From Hippopus hippopus (Eukaryota; Mollusca; Bivalvia; Cardiida; Cardiidae): a stretch of 64,000 nt of DNA. Made by a program: the position numbers and the translations under genes. The stretch covers positions 43,756,129-43,820,128 of the forward strand of contig OX328109.1 in the NCBI GenBank assembly GCA_946811185.2, given 5' to 3'. This document shows, in pieces, positions 16,168 to 24,397 of this stretch. How positions within the stretch are numbered: position 1 is the first letter of the stretch; each line of letters opens with the position of its first letter. The notes beneath the pieces are model-generated. The model had not been told where the DNA came from. It did no database searches and saw only the letters and a program-made list of their open reading frames with translations.

Positions 16168-16437
16168 GGATTAGGGGATTAGGTGATTAGGGGATTAGGG
16201 GTTAAAGGTTAAAGGTTAAGGGGTTAAAGGGATTAGGGTTAAGGGGTTAAAGGGATTAGGGGTTAAAGGTTAAAGGTTAAGGGGTTAAAGGGATTAGGGT
16301 TAAGGGGTTAAAGGGATTAGGGTTAAGGGGTTAAAGGGATTAGGGGTTAAAGGTTAAAGGTTAAGGGGTTAAAGGGATTAGGGTTAAGGGGTTAAAGGGA
16401 TTAGGGTTAAGGGGTTAAAGGGATTAGGGGGTTAACC
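16134..16437. repeat. Telomere-like G-rich tandem repeat at the element tip
   Basis: About 300 bp built from GGGATTAGGG, GGGGTTAAAG and GGGTTAAGG variants. Higher-order units of roughly 31-32 bp (AAGGGATTAGGGTTAAGG type) recur at 16230-16430. The complement of its first 34 bases opens the window at position 1. It is similar to, but not a perfect array of, TTAGGG. Probably part of the Polinton terminus; host subtelomeric repeat is the alternative. Confidence 0.85.
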
Positions 16438-16650
16438 ATCTCACTGGTTATTGGGGTAGCTCTCTCACAATTTATCTACTTACACTTATCAAACGGTAAC
16501 CTGGTAATGTTGTAATTAGAAAAAAAAAAATAGTAAAAGTACTTTTTTTCAATTCATATTTCTGCTTATTAATTTTTATTGCATCGCTTATCTCCCTTAC
16601 TTATTGTTGCGTCCCTTGATTTGTGACGTCATAGGAGAGCTTGTTTCAAT
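16438..16650. other. Junction from Polinton tip to host DNA
   Basis: No gene. From about 16432 (GGTTAACCATCTCACTGG) the sequence loses the G-rich repeat and becomes ordinary AT-rich host DNA. The target-site duplication cannot be checked because the left junction is outside the window. GCTTATCTCCC and GTGACGTCAT at 16587-16632 recur in opposite orientation at 19966-20004. Confidence 0.5.
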
Positions 16651-16960
16651 ATGGACGTTGTTTACGATAGTGAACTGAGCGATATTGAAGACGAAGAAAT
16701 AGACGATTCTGGGCCGGTAAGGCCGTACATGTACGAGCCAATTTTTAAAGAAACTTGTTAAGTTTCTGGTGATGAGGATAAAAGTAACTTTTCGCCCACT
16801 GATGACGAAAATGACGATGTTGTGCCGGATTTTTCAACGTGTTGAGTATCGCGCGCTATTGAAACACGTCTATTACGGGGCGATGGCGAACATCGCTTAC
16901 AGAAATAATAGTCTAAACATGAGAGAATTAAGTGTATGGCATAAACTTTGTTTCACCTGA
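16651..16960 (+). pseudogene. Broken acidic ORF, possibly a P2X7-C-terminal-domain-like gene remnant
   Basis: The ATG at 16651 opens 36 acidic codons (DSELSDIEDEEIDD, then RPYMYEP), stopped by TAA at 16759. The frame continues as acidic sequence to a TGA, and a second frame then carries about 40 codons ending in an NIAYRNNS-type segment. The acidic start plus RPYxxEP recalls the family of short invertebrate proteins resembling the P2X7 C-terminal domain. That family guess is weak. Two in-frame stops and a frame change argue for a pseudogene. Confidence 0.3.
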
Positions 16961-17770
16961 AGCATTTTCAGTAGATTGACGGGCGGAATTAAAAAAAAAA
17001 AAAAAAAGGACGGTTACAAGACAGTTCCACGACAAGACAGTTCCCCGACACTTTTGAAGACATTTCCCCGACACTTTAGTTTCATGTCAAATAACCTTTT
17101 CCTTGACTTTTACGATTGATAATCGTGAGATGTTAGTTCTAATTATTTGTTAATGGGTTCTTGTTGATATTTGTACCTTGTAAAGAATTCTGTAAACATT
17201 GACGGGTACAAGTTTATTCTCTCATGGGTGAAGGGTTCCACAATAAATCACGATTTTCATGAGAATAAGAATATTTTGAAATGCTGTTAACCAGCATGAA
17301 ATTTGATAAAAGAATATGTTCCGAGATTATTAAGAGTTGATTCTCAAAATTATTTTGAAAATTATTTTAGTTGTATTTCTTACCATACAGAAATACATGA
17401 ACATCAGAGAGAGGGAGAGGGGATCTACCTGTGTGAAATACTTTTTTGTGTTTACCTTGTCTACATGATCCATTCAATGCAAAAATTTCATACATGTATA
17501 GCTATTGTATGTTCCATATAGAGCTTCTTTGTGAAAGTCTTAAACTCTGAATTGTAAGCCGTGGGAAAGGATAGTGTAAATGTGTTCACTTCTTGTTTGT
17601 CTTATGCAAATTGTTTCAATTTGGGTAAGTCTCAAATTGGTCTACTAGGGACTGAGCGGTTAATACTGACATTCCGGTCAAATTGCAGTATAGAAGACTA
17701 GATTCATTGTAAAAACATAGAAAGCGCTGGTAACTATCAGTTGGTCCTTTATCCACAATATTTTCTATTT
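16961..17770. other. Non-coding stretch
   Basis: No gene seen. An A17 run lies at about 16991-17007. It is followed by three short repeats of GACA(A/G)-x-CAGTTCC / CCCCGACAC-type sequence (17025-17080). The rest is unique AT-rich DNA. Confidence 0.5.
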
Positions 17771-18003
17771 TTAACTCTTTATCAAACGACAAAATATTAA
17801 ACAGGTCCAAATTGAAATCACTTGCAGACGACAAAATAAAGTTAAATATTTCAAAAATTGAAATTTGTTTCCAGCAGAGTAGAAAACATTGTGGTAAAAG
17901 GAGAAAATGCTGGCTACCAGCATTATCTTCTTTTCCTACAATGTTTTTAAAAGGCTTCTGTCTCAGGGTCGTAAAATCTAGGGATTGATTGGTAAAGGGT
18001 TAA
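17771..18003. mobile_element. MITE family A (TTAA-flanked palindromic element)
   Basis: The family unit is about 228-233 bp. It starts TTAACTCTTTACCAAACGAC and ends TGGTAAAGGGTTAA, giving short inverted ends and a TTAA at each border. The centre is a near-perfect hairpin, ATTGTGGGAAAAGGAGAAAA facing its complement around GCTGGTTACCAGC. TTAA borders suggest mobilisation by a piggyBac-type transposase. Further degenerate or partial copies lie near 18480-18690, 28690-28955, 29365-29540, 29690-29830, 31755-31850, 33150-33350, 36300-36520, 42254-42440, 43160-43455, 44101-44262, 51400-51605 and 59810-60230. Confidence 0.75.
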
Positions 18004-18115
18004 ATATAAATCCCACACATTGGGCACGAGTTCTGGTTTAGTTCCCAGGAAGCAGTATCTGAAGAGATTAGTACGAGTTGTATGAACTTGTTTCTCAAGA
18101 GATGTAAAATACATG

Positions 18116-18349
18116 TTTAAATTGTTACCAAACGTCAAATTTATTGACTCAACCGAATTGAAAGCATTTGGAGTCAACAAATTAAATTTTACTCACACGT
18201 TTGGACTTGTCTTTAATGGGGTAGAAAACATTGTAGAAAAAGGAGAAAATACTGGTTACCAGCATTTTCTCCTTTACCTACAATGTTTTCAAAAGGTTTT
18301 TCTTTCTTCACCTGGGTCGTTAAAACAAAGGATTGTTTGGTAAAGGGTT
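18116..18349. mobile_element. MITE family A copy
   Basis: Full-length, with a mutated left border (TTAAATTGTTACCAAACG) and an intact right border (GTTTGGTAAAGGGTTAA). The central hairpin is intact. Confidence 0.75.
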
Positions 18350-19488
18350 AAACCAAGTTAAACTAAATTCCAATAAACAATCACATTTTATCGGTCATAT
18401 TTAAATGCTGTGAATTTGAAATATTCTAATTTTTTTACCATTTGGGTTTGGGTTAGGCTAAACCTTACACAGATGGCAAAACTTTAGACTTGTCCACTCC
18501 ACACCGAAAGTATTTGCAGACCACAGATCAAATGTGGCCTTGACAATAGGTTTGAGGGTAGAAAATATTGTAGGAAAAGAAGATAACTCTGGGTATCAGG
18601 ACTTATTCCTTTTTTCACCCTGTCCTCAAAAGCCTTCTCCATTAGGGTGGTTGAAGGTCAGAATTTTGAGGTAAAAGGTAAAAGAATTGGTGTGTGAGCC
18701 TGGTCAAAAACATTCTGTTTCTTAATATAAAACAAAAAATGTGTTATTTTTAATTTCCTCACTTTTGTCTGATTATCAGAGAAAATGACCTGTGTCAAAT
18801 GTGCAACTTCAAAATTTTCATACTGACATGTTCAAAACATTTTTCTCAGTAGCCTGTCTAGAAGACATAATATGGATAGGAACAAGGAAATATCCACAAA
18901 TCAAAAATGTATAGATATAATTCAAAATTTGTTCAAAATGCATGTAAGTTGTCAAATCATTTTTAAGAGTGAAATGTCAAAGAGAAGTAGTGTATGAGAT
19001 AAAAGCTGTAACATGGGTTTACTGTCACCAACAAACATTACAGTGTAAAGGGGTGAGATATGCAAATGTTATGTAACCATTTCCTGTATTGTTTCAACTG
19101 GTCGGTGATGGATTAACATTTATGACCGTGACTAGGGGTAACCAGATACTGACACAATCCTTTACCATACAAACCCTAGATCTAGTTTCCAATACCCAAA
19201 GAAAGAGTGTTTGAAAAACAGTGTGGGAAAATGATGTTTGCTGTTCAAAGAATGATTATTATCCCTTGAAAATTTACATCATTTGAACAATGTCGACTTG
19301 GTTATTTGCAAAATTTATGTTATGAATTTGGATGAATCTATAATTTTGTTAAATGTTGAAATCATTTGGAAAAGGGAGAAAACGGTAGCAATTTCTCCTT
19401 TGTCCAGAATGAAGCGATAATGTAGAAAAGGGTAAAATAGTACGAATAACAATTCATGTATTCCGATTTCGAGAAAAAAAGAAATTAC
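18350..19488. other. Non-coding stretch with one decayed MITE
   Basis: Holds a decayed family A copy at about 18480-18690. No reading frame with recognisable content and no other structured repeat was seen in the remaining 900 bases. Confidence 0.5.
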
Positions 19489-19866
19489 CTACTTCATATT
19501 GGATTTTCTTTTTGGAAATTGCCGTTGCGGAATGTCTGTCTTTCGGAGTTTCGGTTTAAGGCCTATCTCCTTTCGACTCGAAGTTTCGAATAATGTCGGC
19601 ACAGCGTCAGGTTTTAACCGCAGCCTAAAATTCCTATCACCAACTTCTTTTGCTAGTTTTGGACTTATTAAGAACTGACTGTCATCGAAGTATTTCAGAC
19701 ACAATTTCGAATGAACCGATGGCAAAAAATCTGTCGCTACTGTCCGGCCCCGGTTTAAACGTTCAATCCATAATTTCCTCCTTTTTAATTCCTTCGGAAA
19801 TTTGAACATACTAATTCTATGAGTTCCCGAATCGACGTTGCAGCCATAGGCTGCACAATTTACCAT
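19489..19866 (-). CDS. THAP-domain protein with altered zinc ligand
   Basis: 125 aa, single exon. THAP signature: Cys4 and Cys9 (VNCAAYGCN), Phe-Pro at 23-24, Trp33, Cys56 in SKLCLKYF, and the AVPTLF box at 88-93. The fourth zinc ligand, normally His three residues after the third Cys, is Tyr59, so zinc binding and DNA recognition may be impaired. A basic tail follows and the protein stops at once (MK then TAG, next to a GTAATT donor-like sequence). THAP domains occur in P-element-type transposases and in host transcription factors. With no transposase domain here, it is either a small THAP gene or a truncated relic. Confidence 0.65.
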   Translation of the reverse strand: MVNCAAYGCNVDSGTHRISMFKFPKELKRRKLWIERLNRGRTVATDFLPSVHSKLCLKYFDDSQFLISPKLAKEVGDRNFRLRLKPDAVPTLFETSSRKEIGLKPKLRKTDIPQRQFPKRKSNMK

Positions 19867-20242
19867 TTTTTCGGCTCAATTCTCAGTTAATACTCAGATA
19901 TCTGCATACAATCATCCGCGTTCCTACTGTATGTCTACTGACGGTATACACAGACTAACTCGACAATGACGTCACACATGCACGGGAGATAAGCGAATCA
20001 GGGGAAGTAAGACATGTACCATTTTTAGGGCCGTATATCAGCGTGACAATTCGGCCGTGGTTTATGGCATGTTACAGGGTGGTATTTATGAAAAATGGCG
20101 GACACATCTTTAACTGACATCATTTGAAGCTGATTAAAGGAAAAAAACAGTCTGGTCAAAATATTTTAGGATTTGCCCTTTAAAGAGCAACACCAATCAA
20201 CTGATCCACATTGAATATGTCGTCAGCAAATGCCTTCAATTT
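19867..20242. other. Upstream region of the THAP ORF
   Basis: Contains, on the minus strand, GTGACGTCAT (CRE-like, near 19966) and GCTTATCTCCC about 110-145 bases before the THAP ATG. No gene seen. Confidence 0.4.
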
Positions 20243-20313
20243 CGTTGTCTGTGCATGTCATATTCTGCGAAGATTCGAAGTGTATTTGTAGAATGCCATC
20301 TAGCGGGAGATAA
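20243..20313. mobile_element. Internally deleted derivative of repeat family F
   Basis: About 70 bp containing only the two ends of family F: the left end GTGCATGTCATATTCTGCGA joined to the right end GTATTTGTAGAATGCCATCT. The roughly 500 internal bases seen at 23463-24008 and 41150-41737 are absent. Confidence 0.6.
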
Positions 20314-20549
20314 TGCTTCAATTTTGACAATCCTAAAATTTTGTCGCCTGGTTGAGAGTTCACCTCTGAGTCACGGGGGAACCAATGCACGAGCGTCTGA
20401 CTCAGATCGTTTGTATCAATATCAACATCTGGCACACCTTATTTTTCAGAAATTTATTACCTTCGTTTTCAGTCATATTTGTAACATCCTTGACGTGTGT
20501 GTATCCCCAATCCTGGTACAGTGAGTAATTTACTGTGCTAAACGACAAT

Positions 20550-20765
20550 GTATTTTTTTAAAACTTGTCCAAATCAAAGCATTTAGATCTACAGATGACA
20601 AATTAATTTTGACTGAAAAATTGAAATTGTCTTTGGAAGGGTAGAAAACATTGTAGGAAAAGAAGAAAATGCTGGTTACCAGCATTTTCTCCTTTTCCCA
20701 CAATGTTTTCAAAAGGCCTCTTTCTCAGGGTCGTATAAACTCTTGATTGTGTGATAAAGGGAAAA
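20550..20765. mobile_element. MITE family A copy
   Basis: Near-complete with an intact hairpin around GCTGGTTACCAGC at 20671. The left border is eroded. Confidence 0.7.
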
Positions 20766-20894
20766 CTCTTTCAGTGCTAAATAGGCCTATATAAACTCGA
20801 CCCCTATCGGCGACAAAACTGAATACAATACAGCGAAACCGAAGGAAATTGGGGTCAATTCTTCACAATAAAAGCGTAACGATGACTTAATCTG

Positions 20895-21072
20895 CCTGGA
20901 TGAGACGTTTAACCGAGGTCCCGTGTGACGGTGCTATACACCGAGCACGTAAAAGAACCAGGCGTTACTTAAGATGGGTTTCGTCCTGTATCTGCAATAT
21001 CCCCCGTAACAATACTATCAGCCTTCAGGGGGCAGCCGGTGGCGACGATAAATAAACGCAAATTCAATCAAT
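20895..21072 (+). mobile_element. SINE fragment with conserved core (type 2)
   Basis: Core GATGAGACGTTTAACCGAGG, then CCGAGCACGTAAAAGAACCAGGC, and a tail of CAATCAATCAAT. The same core is at 38285-38490. Such cores occur in tRNA-derived SINEs of molluscs. The tRNA-like head is missing here. Confidence 0.55.
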
Positions 21073-21084
21073 CAATCTGCCTGT

Positions 21085-21180
21085 TTTAGCCCTTAGGCTG
21101 CCGAGCGCGACTCGGAGCGCTTTTGCGGACAGTGTAGGTTAAGATCAGGCTGCAGAACCTGTGACGATACGGTATATTCT
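21085..21180. mobile_element. Half copy of MITE family B
   Basis: Left half only: TAGGCTGCCGAGCGCGAC, TTTTGCGGACAGTGTAG and AAGATCAGGCTGCA. It ends where the 21233 hairpin neighbourhood begins. Confidence 0.55.
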
Positions 21181-21232
21181 TTCCGGTGAAGTCAACATTA
21201 AAACCACAGTATTTTTGGTTTTTACTATAAAT

Positions 21233-21442
21233 GATAGGGCACTCTAATGGGATTCGTGTAACATAGTCTTTAATCGCCAAAATCGTACGGATTCGGCTAA
21301 GACTCGGGTAATCCGTAATCGATTCGGAGAACAAGCGTCTTTCGGCCGATCGATTACGGATTACCCGAGTCTTAGCCGAATCCGTACGTTTTTTTCGGCG
21401 ATGAAAGGCGATTTTACACGAATCCCATTAGAGTGCCCTATC
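21233..21442. repeat. Long hairpin (about 91-94 bp arms)
   Basis: Left arm 21233-21323 and right arm 21349-21442 are near-perfect complements with a 25-base loop. The arms begin GATAGGGCACTCTAATGGG and meet at ATCGAT. A foldback MITE of a family not seen elsewhere in the window. Confidence 0.8.
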
Positions 21443-21509
21443 CTTAGGTGGAAATTTTCGTTTCATGTTTTTAGCAGTTTAACCTTTATGCTATCGACAC
21501 AGTTCCCAA

Positions 21510-21946
21510 CTTAATCATACCAAGTGGGGTCGTGTGGACCCCAGTTATAAACCTGTATCATTTTTGATTTCTTGTGTACAAATGTTCAGAATATTACTTG
21601 TGTAAGTTCAGTAACTGAAAATCAACAACTCCTGGCATTATTTATTGACTTTTCTGTCAAGGGAAAACAACTGAAATATTTGAGTATGAGGTGAGTATAA
21701 CATGCGTGATATATAGAATAATAATGATTGGCCTATTGCTTGGGGCCCGCATGGACCCCAACAGATTTTGGGTTTTATATTCCACTCACTCTGAAGCCAC
21801 CAAAGTTTCTATGTAAATTCAGGTTAAGAATAGGTTTAGTAACTAACTCCTAAAATGACAGTTCCCTGCAGCTTCAACTTTTGTATCATAGACAAACAGA
21901 GAATCATGTGGGGTTCATACGGACCCTACACGGTATGATTAAGATT
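21510..21946. mobile_element. Candidate non-autonomous transposon with 34-bp inverted ends
   Basis: CTTAATCATACCAAGTGGGG at 21510 is mirrored by CCTACACGGTATGATTAAG at the right end. The arms match at most of 34 positions. The interior repeats the GTGGGGTC / GGACCCCA theme at 21745-21760. No coding capacity. Confidence 0.5.
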
Positions 21947-22082
21947 AAGGGTGAACGCCTCTGAGGAAGAGAGGATTTTTTTAATAGAAAAATATAGGAA
22001 CAGGAGAAAATGCAGGTAATTAGCATTACGTTATGGACGAATCTAAAATTTTGTCGTCTAACGAACACTTAAGCCTTATCCT

Positions 22083-22346
22083 GCTATGCTCTGGCAAAAG
22101 GGGGCTTAATGCATCTCCGTGATCCATGATACCAAGCAAGCCATCACATAATTATGGATCGATAAAAGCCACTTTGTCTAACGACCGGCAGAGTCATTAG
22201 GTATACTTGTCATTGGACATGCAGAAAATGTACCAATAGCGAAAAGTTTCGGCCCAGGTCAGCCTGCGCGGACTGCGCAGGCTGACCTGGGTCGATACTT
22301 TTCGCAGATGCATTAAGCCCCCTTTTCACAGAGCATGACTCAAATT
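22083..22346. mobile_element. MITE family C copy
   Basis: Family C is about 260 bp. Its inverted ends are GCTCTGGCAAAAGGGGGCTT and GCATTAAGCCCCCTTTTCAC, and it has an off-centre hairpin, CAGGTCAGCCTGCGC facing GCGCAGGCTGACCTGGG. Other decayed or partial copies lie near 28020-28127, 47242-47462, 48075-48165, 52658-52890 and 53755-53880. Confidence 0.7.
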
Positions 22347-22533
22347 AATGAAACTTTCAAGCCGATAGTAAAAACCCGAAAGATGTTATTTCAAACTTAT
22401 TCTTTTTTTGGAGAAAAATATGACCTTATCGGACAGCGTAGATCAAAGATCAGACTGCACGTCATGTGCAGTCTGATCTTGATCTACATCGTTCGCAAAA
22501 GGCCAGCGAGTCGCGCTTAGCAGGTTAAGGGTT
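22347..22533. mobile_element. MITE family B copy, directly abutting a family C copy
   Basis: Family B is about 190-215 bp. It runs from TTAACCCTTAGGCTGCTAAG at one end to AGCAGGTTAAGGGTTAA at the other. Its central hairpin is GATCAAGATCAGACTGCAC facing its complement. Here it is in reverse orientation. Confidence 0.7.
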
Positions 22534-22791
22534 GACACGCATTCCTAGCAAAAGCGCCTTTAGTTGACTTAAGCGCTGAAGGTGAAACAGAATTATCAGT
22601 GATTTACAGTATTTGCACATCACTACATGTGTATCCATAGGCGTGGAGGGACAATTTTGAAATATTTGTAACAAAGTTGAGATAAAAATTTGAAGGTCAA
22701 GATGATATGGTTGTACCCTTGACACCCTGTACTCAACCGTTACAGTTTCTTCTAGAAAGTGCAGTGTACTTGTCTGTACTTGTGTGTGTGA

Positions 22792-22793
<2 letters not shown>

Positions 22794-22836
<43 letters not shown>

Positions 22837-22852
22837 GGAGGGGGGGCGGGAG
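22794..22852. repeat. (GA)n microsatellite
   Basis: GA dinucleotides from about 22797 to 22848, followed by a G-rich run. The adjacent protein-like frames are low-complexity artefacts. Confidence 0.9.
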
Positions 22853-22934
22853 AGGGTTGGGAACATTATGGTTTAATCTAAGGCGTTAATTTGTTTGAGT
22901 GTTTCTGTTTGAACTGTTTGAATAACTGGCCGCT

Positions 22935-23170
22935 GGCCTGCAACACAGGAAAAGGGGCATTCGGATATTTGAGTAAAGTGTCGTCTCGGATCAGCCTGCG
23001 CAGTCCGCGCAGGCTAACCCGAAACGACACTTTCCGTTCTTATGTAATTTTCTGTTTTGTGCAAGTCTACTATAGCATAAAATCTAATGTAGTCGTAAAG
23101 TGCCGTCTCGGATTAGCCTGCGTGGACTTTGCGCAAATGTTCGAATGCCCCTTTTCGTGTGTTTTAAGCC
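22935..23170. mobile_element. MITE family D copy
   Basis: Family D is about 260 bp with long inverted ends beginning GGCCTGCAACACGCGAAAAG. Two adjacent hairpins each contain a GCCTGCGC(A/G) stem. Here the right hairpin is shortened. Other copies are at 27192-27456 and 60703-60963. Confidence 0.7.
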
Positions 23171-23462
23171 AATCATAATCTGAAGAATGATTTCTGTTAC
23201 TAGTGACTATCTTGGCAACCCAGTTATTGTATTTATATTACTGAACGAAATCTTTGCCAATACACTATATATGGCATATCTTTTTTTAAAGTACTCTTTA
23301 TTAAAATCCCACACGTGTCCTAATGATAAACGCCTGCAGACGAGCAATTACATGTACGAATGGGGTTAATCGGGCTTGTTCGGTAAAATCTAAATTGTCA
23401 TTGTTACGACAAGCAAATCACCTTCCTTTATTGATTGCAGTGAGATAGGCTAGAGAGAGAGT

Positions 23463-24008
23463 TTCGTTATCTTCTGCTAGATGGCGTTCTTCAAATACAC
23501 ATCTATATGATTTGGGCATTCTGGGTACAGAACCGGACTACTTTTCAAAACGACAACCGTTATTTTGAATTATAAAATATATACAATAAACGTTAACTCA
23601 ATAAAACGCTACCTGGTACGATCCATTCAGCTATGGTCAGCCAGCATGTAACCTATGTACCGGCCATTTATAACCCCCCCCCACCTACAGGCTTGGTCAA
23701 TAGCTTTGGTATAAGCCCGGACATTTCTTGCTGATAAGTCTGTTGAAAAATCCTGCACGAATCCTGGTTTCCCTAAAGTAAATATTTAGAAACTGTATTC
23801 AAAGATGTGCAGTAAAACAAGAGTATTTTTGAAAACTGAATTTTCAAGATAATTGGAGCGGAAAACAGGCTACATTTTTCCACAGATGTTTTGTTTATAA
23901 CTATTTTTCTCCGTTGCTACTTTATTAGCGGCGTAATAATTTCTTCAATACAGGGGATAGTGATGCGTCATAGCAGACAGGTCGAATCTTCGAAGAATAT
24001 GACATGCG
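23463..24008. mobile_element. Repeat family F, full-length copy (inverted relative to 41150)
   Basis: About 545 bp. The sequence from CTAGATGGCGTTCTTCAAAT to CGAAGAATATGACATGCGCA matches 41150-41737 in reverse complement at most positions. No coding capacity. Lies just upstream of the PEBP gene's first exon. Confidence 0.65.
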
Positions 24009-24094
24009 CAGACAACGAAGAGAGTTTGGGTGTTTGTGAACATATTACACCAGCTGAGGCTACAGAATTTCTATAGAAACCTCTGCTGCCTCAG

Positions 24095-24190
24095 TCTGTT
24101 TGCCTTGCGGACAGTGAAGATCAAAGATCAGACTGCACATTACGAGCAGTCTGATCTTTGATCTTCACTGCTTCGCATTGTCTAAGCATT
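24095..24190. mobile_element. MITE family B core
   Basis: Hairpin only: GATCAAAGATCAGACTGCAC facing GCAGTCTGATCTTTGATC, flanked by GCGGACAGTGA and TCACTGCTTCGCA. Lies 200 bp upstream of the PEBP start codon. Confidence 0.65.
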
Positions 24191-24397
24191 CTGGACTGTC
24201 AGCCCTTTGATTGTTTACCGTTTAACTAGTCTAAAAATAGCCCATGTGGTCATAAAAGGTTCAGCGGCCTACTCATGCGTAGTCGCTATTCATAGATTAA
24301 TCCAGTAACTTTTTCTCATATATTCAGTGTAGAAAAAAACAGCTTATAAGTTTAAAGGATATAGCTACGTGTTATTGATCACGTTTGGATTTATAAA

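Noticed and set aside
1..16437. Large eukaryotic virus or virophage insertion
   Set aside because: A retroviral-type integrase, long TIRs, adenain-like protease and protein-primed PolB together define a Polinton/adintovirus-type element. No giant-virus or virophage-specific genes are seen.
16585..20005. Confident call of a P-element-type transposon
   Set aside because: Only short boxes match between the ends, and no transposase catalytic domain is present. Kept only as a low-interest finding.
22525..22866. Ser/Leu-rich frame on the minus strand
   Set aside because: Product of the (GA)n microsatellite.
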